NCBI GenBank assembly: GCA_013215385.1
Contig: JABSOY010000021.1
Location: forward strand, 1 to 64,000
Direction of reading: 5' to 3'
DNA from: Colwellia sp.
GTDB lineage: Bacteria > Pseudomonadota > Gammaproteobacteria > Enterobacterales > Alteromonadaceae
DNA: 64,000 bases
The notes beneath the pieces are model-generated. The model was not told the DNA's origin. It saw nothing but the letters and a program-made list of their open reading frames with translations, and did not search any database. Both the position numbers and the translations under genes were made by a program. Each line of letters begins with the position of its first letter. Position 1 is the first letter of the stretch. Positions 9,057 to 17,976 of the stretch are shown piece by piece.

Positions 9057-9464
9057 ATGAAAAACGTAAACAAGACACTCTTAGCACTATCGTTAACAAT
9101 CGCTAGTGGATTAACAATCGCTGATACAAGAGCCCAATACAATCATGGTAATCATAATGATGTTGGACATAATTTTGCTGCAGGTTCTACCATGACAGCT
9201 AGCTGTGGCGCAGGTGTTTCTTTATCTGCGTGTACAGCATTTGGAAATATTATTTTACAAGGAGCAGTAGACTCTCAGTGTCAGTCTATGATTTCTTGGG
9301 TTGGTCCTGGTCAAGCAGCGCCTTATAACTTAAGTTATTATCATGAAGTAAGAAGTGGCAGCTATTCAATCCAATCTGTGAGCAGTTCAGGTGGTGTTTG
9401 GCAGGTTGATGTAAACTACAATTGCAGAGCGTTAAGGCATCAAGGAGCACGATTAGAAAAATAG
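9057..9464 (+). CDS. Small secreted cysteine-containing protein
   Basis: 135 residues from the ATG at 9057, which has TTGAGG seven bases upstream and is preferred to the start at 9045. The signal peptide is MKNVNKTLLALSLTIASG with cleavage near IADTRA. The mature part (about 110 residues) has five cysteines, is Ser- and Gly-rich and looks like a small beta-sheet secreted protein. I know no family for it. A short shared motif (HGN-x2-DVG) links it to the divergent secreted protein at 8178-8720. Confidence 0.6.
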   Translation: MKNVNKTLLALSLTIASGLTIADTRAQYNHGNHNDVGHNFAAGSTMTASCGAGVSLSACTAFGNIILQGAVDSQCQSMISWVGPGQAAPYNLSYYHEVRSGSYSIQSVSSSGGVWQVDVNYNCRALRHQGARLEK

Positions 9465-9480
9465 TGAGTTTGATTGAAAA

Positions 9481-9508
9481 AGGTCAAATGGCTTATGCTG
9501 TTTGACCT
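9481..9508 (+). terminator. Hairpin after the small secreted protein gene
   Basis: AGGTCAAA (9481-9488) pairs with TTTGACCT (9501-9508), 17 bases beyond the stop codon. No T-run follows, so it may be a weak terminator or an mRNA-stabilising structure. Confidence 0.4.
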
Positions 9509-9600
9509 AACGATAAATTCTAGAAATTGATTGTACATTTTGTATATTTTTGCCTGAAGGCTCTTCTTGTGTTTTGTTGTCAACAAATTACCCTTATCTT

Positions 9601-9642
9601 ACTCAACACTCAACACTCAACACTCAATACTCAATACTCAAT
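9601..9642. repeat. Heptanucleotide tandem repeat, six units
   Basis: Three ACTCAAC units are followed by three ACTCAAT units, 42 bases in all, in the 374-base gap before the lipoprotein gene. The rest of this gap shows only AT-rich sequence. Confidence 0.9.
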
Positions 9643-9838
9643 TAATAAACCCTAGGATAGATAAATCAATAGTGGTTGCTATGTTCAATCGTCGTCTGAT
9701 TGTCTTTTTTGGAAAAAACAGTTTCACGATCTTAAGTATTTTGCTTTCATTAAATCGAGTATAATGACATATATAATAAATTCAGCGTGACACTTGACCG
9801 TTGATTGTCTTTCTCAGGGGTAAGGCGTTAGGGCTTCT

Positions 9839-10213
9839 ATGAAATTATTACTTTTAATTTTAATTATATTGATCACTGGCTGTGCATCAACCGCCGAAAT
9901 AAGTGTCGATGAACCTACTAAAGATTTTAGACAAAAAGCGTTGAATAATATAGATATTCAAACCTGCTTAGGTAAAGGTGGTGTTATAAAAAGTGTCTGT
10001 ATGTTTGCTATGCCTTACTGCGTTCAAACATTTATCGATGCAGGTAAAAAGTGTTCTGATAGTTCCGACTGTGCTGGAGATTGTCGACTCGAAGATGATT
10101 TTGTAAATTCTGGCACTAATACTTCTGGTTTTTGTAGCACAAATAGTGACCCTTGCGGCTGCTACCAACGAATCACTAATGGTAAAGCAGAGCCTGCTCT
10201 ATGCGTAGATTAG
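9839..10213 (+). CDS. Cysteine-rich lipoprotein of unknown function
   Basis: 124 residues. MKLLLLILIILITGC is a classic lipoprotein signal with lipobox ITGC (lipidated Cys15), so the protein is membrane-anchored. After a short linker the mature part contains many cysteines (for example CSDSSDCAGDCR and DPCGCYQR), suggesting a disulphide-rich fold. I do not recognise the family. AGGG lies five bases before the ATG. It stands alone between two long non-coding stretches. Confidence 0.6.
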   Translation: MKLLLLILIILITGCASTAEISVDEPTKDFRQKALNNIDIQTCLGKGGVIKSVCMFAMPYCVQTFIDAGKKCSDSSDCAGDCRLEDDFVNSGTNTSGFCSTNSDPCGCYQRITNGKAEPALCVD

Positions 10214-10760
10214 CTCGATAAGTAATCTTAAATGACAAGAATACAGCTGACTACTTTTCACAAGCATCTCCACCAATAATTTTTCATCTTAAACGTACAA
10301 TATGGGTTTTATCGCGCCGCTATATTTGATGTATTAAGTTATGTACACCGCCAGTTTCATCATTTCATACCAAGCTAGCTTCAGTTTGGTGAAGTCTGGA
10401 TATATTAATATAAACTTGCTCCTTCTATTCAATGCTGATCATATGTTTTCCTGCAAATAGAATAAACGCAATGATCAGTTGTTCACTTAATTAACTATTA
10501 TCATCAGCCTTCATTTAGGAAATGTTCTCGATGGTTATATCGCTCAGCACTGTGTCGATTAACCGCGGCGTATTTACTAGTCCTTATGATATTTATCGCG
10601 CCAATGTTAATGTAATGTAAATATTATGTTACATTTAATGGTTTATTTTGTCTTTTTTTATTCATACATCTGATGGATAAATAACCACCATCTTGAATTT
10701 ATACTGTATACATATTTATTGTAGTGCAAAAATTCGCCTGTAAATCGATTGAAATCGATT
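10214..10760. other. Long non-coding stretch upstream of the metalloprotease
   Basis: About 550 bases with no convincing frame. It contains short inverted repeats, for example CTGATCAT (near 10433) against ATGATCAG (near 10472), and AATGTAA against TTACATT near 10615-10636. The composition is AT-rich. It probably carries the promoter of the protease gene, but I cannot place -35 and -10 boxes with confidence. Confidence 0.4.
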
Positions 10761-10800
10761 TTTCATTCAGTAAGTAAAAATTTTTACTTACTGAATGAAA
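10761..10800. promoter_or_regulatory. Perfect 40-bp palindrome upstream of the metalloprotease
   Basis: The 20-base arm 10761-10780 (begins TTTCATTCAG, ends TAAGTAAAAA) is followed directly by its exact reverse complement at 10781-10800. It lies 65 bases before the chosen start of the protease gene. It could be an operator, a cruciform-forming site or a transcription attenuator. Confidence 0.75.
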
Positions 10801-10865
10801 GCTGAATTAAATGACTACTTCAATACTTTGTCGTACATCAATTAATGAGTAAAAGGGTAACTAAA

Positions 10866-13754
10866 ATGAATAAAAATCTAACTCGTTTGTTTTTTTTAAA
10901 TTTAATAAAAAACACAAGTCGGCTTTGTTTTTCTGTATTTATACTGACAAGCACAGCAATTTCAGCTACTGAAAATCAAGGGGCTAATATCGTATCTCCA
11001 ACGACGTTACAGCTCGGTACCCCTGCAAATTTTCTTAAACAAATTGGGCTAGACTCAGCTGCCAAAGCACAATTTATGCAGCAGAGTATAAATAGCTTCA
11101 CACAAACAACGTTAGCTCATGAAGCTATGACCCTCAGTGATAACTTAGGTAACGAGTTAAAGGTTGTTACTGATAATTTATCAGTCGAAGCTAACGGCAC
11201 AGTATCAATAAATGGCCATGCAGTTGGTTTTCCTAACTCTGAATTTATTTTACAAGGTAATGACGAGAGTATTTACGGTTGGGTTATTTTTAAAGACAAA
11301 AATGTCGCCTACGAGTATACGACAGAAAATGGTCAACTTGTTGTCGATCAAATTGCCGTAACTGATGTACTTCCCATATGCGACTTGCAAGAGCATGAAC
11401 ATGGAACTCGCACTATGGCTATACAAAATTCGCAGCAAGCCTTGCCATATCCTGGTACTCATGTCGGACAGCTAGAGAGTAAACCTGGTGCAAGTCATGT
11501 TATATTTTTAGATACGGGTAATATTATGAGTAATGGTACGCCTCATGATGTTTCTAAAGAGTTTGTCTGGACAACTTGGCAAATAGTCGCTGCAAGTTTT
11601 TCCATGTTCGATGTCAATGTTACAACAAATCAAAGTGTATATAATAACACCGCTCCTAGTAAACGTGGTGGCGGGACACTTTATCGTCAAACCGGTCGTT
11701 CATCTTGTGCCTTTGCTTTTGGTACTGCAACGTTTTGTACGTTATATAAAGAAACTGATGCCTACGGTCAAGGACGAACGGCGGCACATGAGTTCGGTCA
11801 TTTACTACATTTAAAACATGATGGGGGATCACCTGGCGGCGAATATCATCAAGGTATTGCTGACTTTCAATGGATGCCTATCATGGGTAACTATTGGTTC
11901 GCAAATTCTTGGGGCCAAGCACTGTATCAATGGAGTAAAGGAGAATATTCTGGTGCTTCAAACAGGGAAGATGATTTTGCTATCATGCAAGGCTATATTC
12001 CCTTCAGAGCAGATGATATTCCAGGTTCAAGGGCTTTAGTCGTTGAGGCAAATGGTGATGTAAGTGCTGAAAACAACGCCGGACAAATCGCACGTAATAC
12101 CGATACTGATAGCTTTACCTTCACTATTGGTGCATCGGGTGGTCATGCTAATTTCACTATCGATAGAAGCGAGCATATTGGTGGTGCCATGCTCGATGTT
12201 CAGGCATATATAAAAAGTAGTACAGGGGCAACTGTTGCACAGTCAAATAAAGGTGTTAATCGTTCAGCTTCTTTTAATCGCGACTTATCAGCAGGAAATT
12301 ATACCTTGGAAATTTCAGGTGGTGCAGAGGGAACACCTAATCATGGTTTTTCGAAGTATTCATCGTTAGGCTATTTCACAATTTCCGGGAGTATTACAGG
12401 GACCGATGGCGGTGATAACATTACGCCAATCGCCAGTTTTACTGCGTTGTGTGACCAAGGAAACTGTGAGTTTGATGGCAGCAACTCTTATGATCCTGAT
12501 GGCAGTATTGTTTCTTACCAGTGGGATTTTGGTGAAGGCAGTTCACAAAGTGGCCATAAAGTTAATCACAGTTATTTAACAAATGGCGATTTTCGTGTGC
12601 TATTAACTGTTGTTGATGATAAAAGTAAAAGCGCGACAACAGAACAAACTATTACCATTAATATACCGGTAGAGGATATTATTTTATCAAATAATGTCGC
12701 CATTACCGGATTAAGTGGTCAAGCTGAACAGCAGTTCTTTTTCCATTTTTCGGTTCCAGAACAAGCTAAAAATCTTTCATTTACTACAACAGGTGGTACG
12801 GGCGATGCTGATTTAGTGGTTAGTTATGGCAGTCACCCATCTAAAGCGATAAATGATTGTAAATCAGAAAACAGTAATAACGATGAGCAATGTCAGTTTT
12901 CAACAACGCAAGCGGGTGATTATTATGCGCTTCTCTATGGCTACTCTAACTTTGCAAATGTGAGCATGACGGCAAGTTATGAAACTGATAATGGTGGCGA
13001 AGACCCCGTGGATATTATTTTATCAAACAATGTCGCCATTACCGGATTAAGTGGTCAAGCTGAACAGCAGATTTTTTTCCATTTTTCGGTTCCAGAACAA
13101 GCTACAAATCTTTCATTTACTACAACAGGTGGTACGGGCGATGCTGATTTAGTGGTTAGTTATGGCAGTCACCCATCCAAAGCGATAAATGATTGTAAAT
13201 CAGAAAATAGTAATAACGATGAGCAATGTCAGTTTTCATCAACGCAAGCGGGTGATTATTATGCGCTTCTCTATGGCTACTCTAACTTTACAAATGTGAG
13301 CATGACGGCAAGTTATGAAACTGATAATGGTGGTATAGACCCCGTTTCCAATTTCTCATACGTAGCAAATGAACTGAACGTAACGTTTAGAGATTTAAGC
13401 ACTGATAGTGATGGCAGTATAAGCGGATGGCAATGGAACTTTGGCAACGGTAGCTCATCACAAGAACAGTTCCCAATTCACAGCTACAGCAATTCAGGGA
13501 GTTTCTCTGTAAGTTTAACGGTGACAGACAATGAAGGGAGAACTCATAGTAAATCTCAAAATTTGACCGTATTAACTAATGGTAATGGCTGTAGCGGAGC
13601 GAGTGTGTGGAACGCTAGTACCAGTTACCAAAGCGGTGAACAAGTGAGTTATAACGCTAATGTATATCAAGCAAACTGGTGGACTCGAGGGCAAGTACCA
13701 ACTGATAACTCAAGTCAGTGGCAAGTATGGAGTCATTTAGGAAGCTGTAATTAA
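10866..13754 (+). CDS. Secreted metzincin-like metalloprotease with PKD, PPC and chitin-binding-like domains
   Basis: 962 residues from the ATG at 10866, which has AAAGGG eight bases upstream; an ATG at 10845 lacks one. A signal peptide ends near TAISA. The zinc site is HEFGHLLHLKH (His308, His312, His318), the long metzincin form HExxHxxxxxH. Next come a PPC-like beta region, a PKD domain (about 520-598, with YQWDFGEGS), two almost identical PPC-like domains (604-715 and 716-827), a second PKD-like domain (WQWNFGNGS) and a C-terminal type 3 chitin-binding-like module (about 905-962, VWNASTSYQSGEQV). Such modules anchor enzymes to particulate polysaccharide. The substrate is unknown. Confidence 0.82.
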   Translation: MNKNLTRLFFLNLIKNTSRLCFSVFILTSTAISATENQGANIVSPTTLQLGTPANFLKQIGLDSAAKAQFMQQSINSFTQTTLAHEAMTLSDNLGNELKVVTDNLSVEANGTVSINGHAVGFPNSEFILQGNDESIYGWVIFKDKNVAYEYTTENGQLVVDQIAVTDVLPICDLQEHEHGTRTMAIQNSQQALPYPGTHVGQLESKPGASHVIFLDTGNIMSNGTPHDVSKEFVWTTWQIVAASFSMFDVNVTTNQSVYNNTAPSKRGGGTLYRQTGRSSCAFAFGTATFCTLYKETDAYGQGRTAAHEFGHLLHLKHDGGSPGGEYHQGIADFQWMPIMGNYWFANSWGQALYQWSKGEYSGASNREDDFAIMQGYIPFRADDIPGSRALVVEANGDVSAENNAGQIARNTDTDSFTFTIGASGGHANFTIDRSEHIGGAMLDVQAYIKSSTGATVAQSNKGVNRSASFNRDLSAGNYTLEISGGAEGTPNHGFSKYSSLGYFTISGSITGTDGGDNITPIASFTALCDQGNCEFDGSNSYDPDGSIVSYQWDFGEGSSQSGHKVNHSYLTNGDFRVLLTVVDDKSKSATTEQTITINIPVEDIILSNNVAITGLSGQAEQQFFFHFSVPEQAKNLSFTTTGGTGDADLVVSYGSHPSKAINDCKSENSNNDEQCQFSTTQAGDYYALLYGYSNFANVSMTASYETDNGGEDPVDIILSNNVAITGLSGQAEQQIFFHFSVPEQATNLSFTTTGGTGDADLVVSYGSHPSKAINDCKSENSNNDEQCQFSSTQAGDYYALLYGYSNFTNVSMTASYETDNGGIDPVSNFSYVANELNVTFRDLSTDSDGSISGWQWNFGNGSSSQEQFPIHSYSNSGSFSVSLTVTDNEGRTHSKSQNLTVLTNGNGCSGASVWNASTSYQSGEQVSYNANVYQANWWTRGQVPTDNSSQWQVWSHLGSCN
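12675..13346 (+). repeat. Tandem 336-bp duplication within the protease gene
   Basis: Positions 12675-13010 and 13011-13346 are near-identical at DNA level, offset by 336 bases (112 codons), and each encodes one PPC-like domain. The few differences I see are scattered single bases. This is a recent in-frame domain duplication. Confidence 0.92.
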
Positions 13755-13792
13755 AACTGAGGCTTATAAGTCTTAATACATTTACTTAAGCC

Positions 13793-13827
13793 AAGAGTTC
13801 ATTTTGAAATACAAAATGAACTCTTTT
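13793..13827 (+). terminator. Intrinsic terminator of the metalloprotease gene
   Basis: AAGAGTTCATTTTG pairs perfectly with CAAAATGAACTCTT around AAATA, followed by a few T residues, about 40 bases after the stop codon. Confidence 0.75.
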
Positions 13828-13944
13828 ATATTTAATAGCAATCAGCTTTATTTGATATTGGCTTTGAAAAGTATGAATGCTAATGCTATTAAAAAACACG
13901 AGTAATAATCACTTTTAAGTCATTAATTCAAAGCATACATAATC

Positions 13945-14190
13945 TTAACTCTGTATTCGCATAAACTTGGCTAACAACACTTCTTCATTCTCGATATGTT
14001 TAGCATCTTTTTTGATGCAATCTATCGGGCAAACGCTAATACCAGTAAACTTGTCATAATGACCAATGCCCTCGGTACATTTTACAACATCAATCTCATC
14101 AACTTATTCACCTAACGCGATTGCTTCATTAGGGATTTTGGTTTCACAACGATCAAAGTTGATGCATGAACTTTTAATAATACGTGCCAT
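13945..14190 (-). pseudogene. Decayed YfhL-type 4Fe-4S ferredoxin
   Basis: From an ATG at 14190 the minus strand reads MARIIKSSCINFDRCE, then PNEAIALGE, an in-frame TAA, VDEIDVVKCTEG, IGHYDKF, VCPIDCIKKDAKHIENEE and a normal-length end at 13945. This follows the YfhL ferredoxin family along its full length. Besides the stop at codon 29, several cluster cysteines are replaced (for example CINFDRC where the family has C-x2-C-x2-C). It cannot make a normal two-cluster ferredoxin and is a fossil. Confidence 0.75.
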
Positions 14191-14199
14191 AAAGCAGAA

Positions 14200-14485
14200 T
14201 TACTTAGCTTGATTTAGTGCGACCGGATGGCGTGTCGTACCACCTTCATTACATAGCGCATAATAATAGCAAATGTTAAGTCATTGTCTGTTCCTAACGA
14301 ATGGCAACTTTATGTCCGGCGCCTTTAGTATCGATAATTACTTCTCCGACAAATTACAGCGTTTCACTTTTATATTAATCGTAATCATAATTTTGATTAA
14401 AAGGTTTATCGTTTAAAGCGTCGTTAATAGCTTGTTCATAAATTTGAGCAGTACGAAAGGTGGGTCAACATGTCATTAAATTGTT
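14200..14485 (-). pseudogene. Further decayed coding sequence upstream of the ferredoxin fossil
   Basis: The minus strand shows broken coding-like pieces: FRTAQIYEQAINDALNDKPF near 14400-14460, IIDTKGAGHKVAIR near 14300-14340, and CNEGGTTRHPVALNQAK ending at 14200, separated by stops and frame shifts. They look like one lost gene ahead of the ferredoxin fossil. I cannot name the family. The rest of the 13.8-14.7 kb gap shows nothing else. Confidence 0.4.
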
Positions 14486-14706
14486 CCTTACCATCATAAG
14501 AACTTCGTTACCCCTAGGTAAACCGTTTAGAAATGATAATAAGTTGATTTAGGCTTAAATAACAAATAAGGGAGTATTTGGATGATAAATCTACAGTATT
14601 GAAAATTTTACTAATATTTGAGCTAAACTAATAATATAAGTAAAAAAGTGTGCTATTTTTTAATGTAATACAACTTATAAATCATGATCATAATTAAGGT
14701 GGAACT

Positions 14707-15549
14707 ATGGGAACTGAAAATGCCCTCTATACAATTTTAGTAGAAAAAATTAAGAAAGATGCGTTAGTACTACCAACCTTGCCGGAAATAGCACTTAAGG
14801 TGCGTCAAGCCGCGGATGATCCTGAAATAAATTTAAACCAAATGAGTGACATTATTAGCCATGATCCCGCGTTATCAATGGGTATGTTAAAGGTTGCTAA
14901 TAGCGCAATTTTAGGGCGGTCAGTGAAAGTTGAAACGGTAAGTCAAGCTGTTACACGTATTGGTCTACGACAAATAAAAAGTATTGCAACAGCCATGGCT
15001 TTAGAACAAGTATTTGTTTCTAAAAATGAAATAGTTTCAATGTATTTAAAGAAGTCTTGGGGAAAAACAGTTGATGTTGCTGCCGTAGCGATAAGTTTAA
15101 TGACATTTTATACGCAGGAACATAAACATAGTTCGTTAACACTTGATACGTTAACCCTAGCAGCGTTAATACATAACATCGGTGTATTACCTATTTTAAC
15201 CGAAGCAGAGAATCATCCTGATGTTTTTGCTAATCCAACTTTCTTGCAGCAAGCCATTGCGAAATTGGCTGGAGATATTGGTGGCGAAGTTACAAAGGCT
15301 TGGGGATTCTCAGAAGAATTTACCATGTTAGTGACAAGTTGGAGTGATTTAACCGTATTACCACCAGATGCTCATTATTTAGATTTTATTCGTGCGGGCG
15401 CCATTTACCATGGTATTTTCAAAAATGAATCTACACGTGAGGTATTACTAAAAAGTTATGTTAATAAAGGTCTTATACCAGATGTAGATTTTATGAATAC
15501 TAGCGAATTTAAAGAAATGGTTGCTGATGTGAAAGCGATGTTTAGTTAA
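14707..15549 (+). CDS. HDOD-domain signalling protein
   Basis: 280 residues, soluble, almost entirely one HDOD domain (about 18-220). Typical features are LPTLPEIALKVRQAADDP, ISHDPALSMGMLKVANSA, the VSQAVTRIGLRQIKSIA helix and LAALIHNIGVLPIL. HDOD proteins are HD-fold relatives that usually lack catalysis and act in regulation, often around cyclic-di-GMP, chemotaxis or stress. No GGDEF, EAL or receiver domain is attached, so its partner is unknown. AAGGTGG before the ATG is a strong ribosome site. An intrinsic terminator follows, so it is a single-gene unit. Confidence 0.85.
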   Translation: MGTENALYTILVEKIKKDALVLPTLPEIALKVRQAADDPEINLNQMSDIISHDPALSMGMLKVANSAILGRSVKVETVSQAVTRIGLRQIKSIATAMALEQVFVSKNEIVSMYLKKSWGKTVDVAAVAISLMTFYTQEHKHSSLTLDTLTLAALIHNIGVLPILTEAENHPDVFANPTFLQQAIAKLAGDIGGEVTKAWGFSEEFTMLVTSWSDLTVLPPDAHYLDFIRAGAIYHGIFKNESTREVLLKSYVNKGLIPDVDFMNTSEFKEMVADVKAMFS

Positions 15550-15601
15550 GCGCTCTTTCGTTACTAATTTATCAAATTGACTTAATAAAATAAAATAAAA
15601 T

Positions 15602-15627
15602 AAAGCCCTGATTTATCAGGGCTTTTA
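15602..15627 (+). terminator. Intrinsic terminator of the HDOD gene
   Basis: AAAGCCCTGA pairs with TCAGGGCTTT around TTTA, followed by T residues. The dispersed repeat begins in the tail (ATGTTCAGG from 15627). Confidence 0.88.
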
Positions 15628-15795
15628 TGTTCAGGATGAACGGTATCACGCGGTGGCATGGATGCCAATGAGCGAATATGTTCAGGATGAACGGTATCAC
15701 GCGGTGGCATGGATGCCAATGAGCGAATATGTTCAGGCCTTTCCCAGACATCCTGTCTTTCAAGGCATTAGTGCATCCATGCACGTCGATGAACG
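15627..15795. repeat. Dispersed modular repeat, copy 1 (two and a part 51-bp units plus module B)
   Basis: Two 51-bp units starting ATGTTCAGGATGAACGG (15627 and 15678) and the start of a third (15729) carry the palindrome TGGCATGGATGCCA. Module B follows, with CAGACATCCTGTCTTTCAAG and the palindrome GTGCATCCATGCAC (15771-15784), ending GTCGATGAAC. The frames it encodes are not genes. Confidence 0.85.
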
Positions 15796-15819
15796 ATAAG
15801 CTAAAATAACTAGGCTAGC

Positions 15820-17154
15820 TTATTTAGGTGCACTTAATCCTTTATTAATACTAATTAAGTCTTGTTCGCTAATGGTACCTGCCGCGCGCTTTAACGTTAA
15901 AATATTTTGCACATAAGCATATCGAGTAGAAGATAAGTTACGTTTTGCATTATATAAGTTACGCGTGCTATCTAAAACATCAACGATGGTACGTGTACCT
16001 ACTTCAAAGCCAGCTTCGGTTGCTTTTAATGCACTTTCGGCACTGACCACTGATTGTCCTAGTGCTTTTATAGCTGATACTGCAGCAATAACTGTGTTAT
16101 ATGCATTACGAGTATTACGAACCACATTGCGGTGTGTTTGCGCTAAATCTTGGCTTGCCGCAACATAATTACTTTGTGCCTGACGAACAGCACTAGATGT
16201 TGCACCACCAGAATAAATTGGAATCGTTAAAGTAATACCAATAGATTGGCTATCGCCTTCTATTGGTGACGTTGGAATTGGCAGAAGAGTTTCATTTTCA
16301 GATTTATTATAACGTCCGCTCAAATCGAGCGTAGGGTAGTGACCTGAAGTCGCTATATTGATATTTTCTTTTGCAATATCAACAGTTATTTTTTGCGCAA
16401 TTAAATCTAAGTTTTTCGCTTCAGCGGTTTGTTGCCATTCATTTGCACTGTCAGGAACTGGTCGAGAAGTACTAAAACGTTCAGTGTTTAACGTATGTAA
16501 ATTACGAGGGTAAACATTGGTAATTACTCGTAAAGCTTCTTCAGCAGTAAATACACTGTTTTCTGCACGAATCTCAGACGTTACCGCATTATCATACTGT
16601 GCTTGTGCTTCATGCACATCGGTAACCGCTGTTAAACCTACAGAATAACGTTGTTTGGTTTGTTCTAACTGACGTTCAATGGCTGCTTTTTCTGCTTTAG
16701 CGAAATCTAAGTCATCTTTTGCACTTAACACATCAAAATAAGCACCCGTTACTCGAACGATTAAATCTTGTTTTACGGATTGATAAGACACATCGCTACG
16801 GTGTGCTGACTTTTTTGCATTGTCTAAGCGTAACCAAGACGAATGATGGTAAAGCTGCATGCTAAAGCTAATCCCAACGGATGTACTTTCAGTTTTAGAA
16901 TCTTCTTGTGAGAAACCATCAACACCGCTTTCACTTTTAGTAAAACTTCCAGAAGCATTAAACTGTGGTAACAAAGTTGCTCTAGCTTGTATGATGTCTT
17001 CTTTCGATGCATTAAATAAAGCACGAGATTTTAATACTGCAGGATCGCTTGATTTTGCTTGATTGTAAACGCTTAATAAATCTTCAGCATTCGCTAAAGT
17101 GCTACTAGCTGCACAAACCAAACCGATGATCAGTGCCGAAATTGTTTTTTTCAT
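15820..17154 (-). CDS. tolC: TolC-family outer-membrane efflux channel
   Basis: 444 residues. A signal peptide (ending LANA-ED) precedes two repeated TolC/OEP halves, each with the long alpha-helical hairpins of the periplasmic tunnel (for example LTAVTDVHEAQAQYDNAVT and VGTRTIVDVLDSTRNLYNAK). TolC trimers connect inner-membrane pumps and type I secretion systems to the outside. Divergence from nudF-yqiB-cpdA-yqiA-parE is the same neighbourhood as in E. coli and Vibrio, which supports calling it tolC rather than a paralogue. It is somewhat shorter than E. coli TolC. No pump genes lie next to it. Confidence 0.92.
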   Translation of the reverse strand: MKKTISALIIGLVCAASSTLANAEDLLSVYNQAKSSDPAVLKSRALFNASKEDIIQARATLLPQFNASGSFTKSESGVDGFSQEDSKTESTSVGISFSMQLYHHSSWLRLDNAKKSAHRSDVSYQSVKQDLIVRVTGAYFDVLSAKDDLDFAKAEKAAIERQLEQTKQRYSVGLTAVTDVHEAQAQYDNAVTSEIRAENSVFTAEEALRVITNVYPRNLHTLNTERFSTSRPVPDSANEWQQTAEAKNLDLIAQKITVDIAKENINIATSGHYPTLDLSGRYNKSENETLLPIPTSPIEGDSQSIGITLTIPIYSGGATSSAVRQAQSNYVAASQDLAQTHRNVVRNTRNAYNTVIAAVSAIKALGQSVVSAESALKATEAGFEVGTRTIVDVLDSTRNLYNAKRNLSSTRYAYVQNILTLKRAAGTISEQDLISINKGLSAPK

Positions 17155-17331
17155 GAGTGAGTTATTCCTTTGAGTGTGCCAGGTACTATTCTATTATTAT
17201 GTTACTATCGTATCTTGATTTTCGAATTAGCTAAATATAAAAAGTGTTTGACAATGCATTCTAGTGTAACAAAATGTTTAATACTAGTACCTCATTTATT
17301 ATAGTCTCTTCATTTATTTAAAAAAATTATT

Positions 17332-17973
17332 ATGAATTCAGTAAATAAATCTACAAAATTATTACGCTTTTCTTTTGAAGACGTAATCATTCATCAAAAG
17401 AAAAACGCTTATCAAGGTTTTTTCAAAATGGATGAGTATCAACTTAGCCACCGTTTATTTAAAGGTGGAGAAAGCCAGATATTATCGCGAGAAGTTTTTG
17501 AACGCGGTCATGCTGTGGAACTTATTCCTTACGATGCAAAAAATGACCGAGTGGTTCTACTAGAGCAATTCCGCGTAGGTGCTATGGGGTACGGTGATTC
17601 ACCTTGGTTACTTGAGTTTGTTGCTGGTATGTTTGGGAAAAATGAATCTCCTATCGATGTTGCTATCCGCGAAGCAGAAGAAGAAGCGGGTTTAACGTTA
17701 AACGAAAAACAGATCGATAAAATAATGGAGTATTTCTCAAGTCCTGGCGGTATGAGTGAAGTTATGCATTTATACGTTGCTAATATTGACAGTGAAAATG
17801 TAAACGGTGTGCATGGCTTAGAATACGAAGGTGAAGATATTCTGTTACATGTTATGCAAAGAGAAGCTGCGTTATCACTATTAGAAAGTGGAAAAATCAC
17901 TAATGCCGCAACAATAATTGGTTTACAATGGTTGCAAAACAACTTTCAAAAACTACAACGAAAATGGCAATAG
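17332..17973 (+). CDS. nudF: ADP-ribose pyrophosphatase (Nudix hydrolase)
   Basis: 213 residues, soluble. The Nudix box is complete and fits G-x5-E-x7-REUxEExGU, beginning GMFGKNE and ending REAEEEAGL. NudF hydrolyses ADP-ribose to AMP and ribose-5-phosphate, removing a reactive sugar. It opens a tight co-directional run nudF-yqiB-cpdA-yqiA-parE, with only three bases to the next gene. The ATG at 17332 lacks a strong ribosome site, but the N-terminus aligns with the family (SFEDVIIHQKKNAYQGFFKMDEY region). Confidence 0.92.
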   Translation: MNSVNKSTKLLRFSFEDVIIHQKKNAYQGFFKMDEYQLSHRLFKGGESQILSREVFERGHAVELIPYDAKNDRVVLLEQFRVGAMGYGDSPWLLEFVAGMFGKNESPIDVAIREAEEEAGLTLNEKQIDKIMEYFSSPGGMSEVMHLYVANIDSENVNGVHGLEYEGEDILLHVMQREAALSLLESGKITNAATIIGLQWLQNNFQKLQRKWQ

Positions 17974-17976
17974 CAC

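Noticed and set aside
9567-9764. 65-codon plus-strand frame
   Set aside because: It runs through the heptanucleotide repeat, lacks a ribosome site and resembles no protein.
15572-15784. 70-codon minus-strand frame
   Set aside because: It is made of the 51-bp repeat units and encodes a duplicated peptide; it has no ribosome site.
17529-17942. 137-codon minus-strand frame opposite nudF
   Set aside because: It is an antisense shadow of a well-supported Nudix gene.
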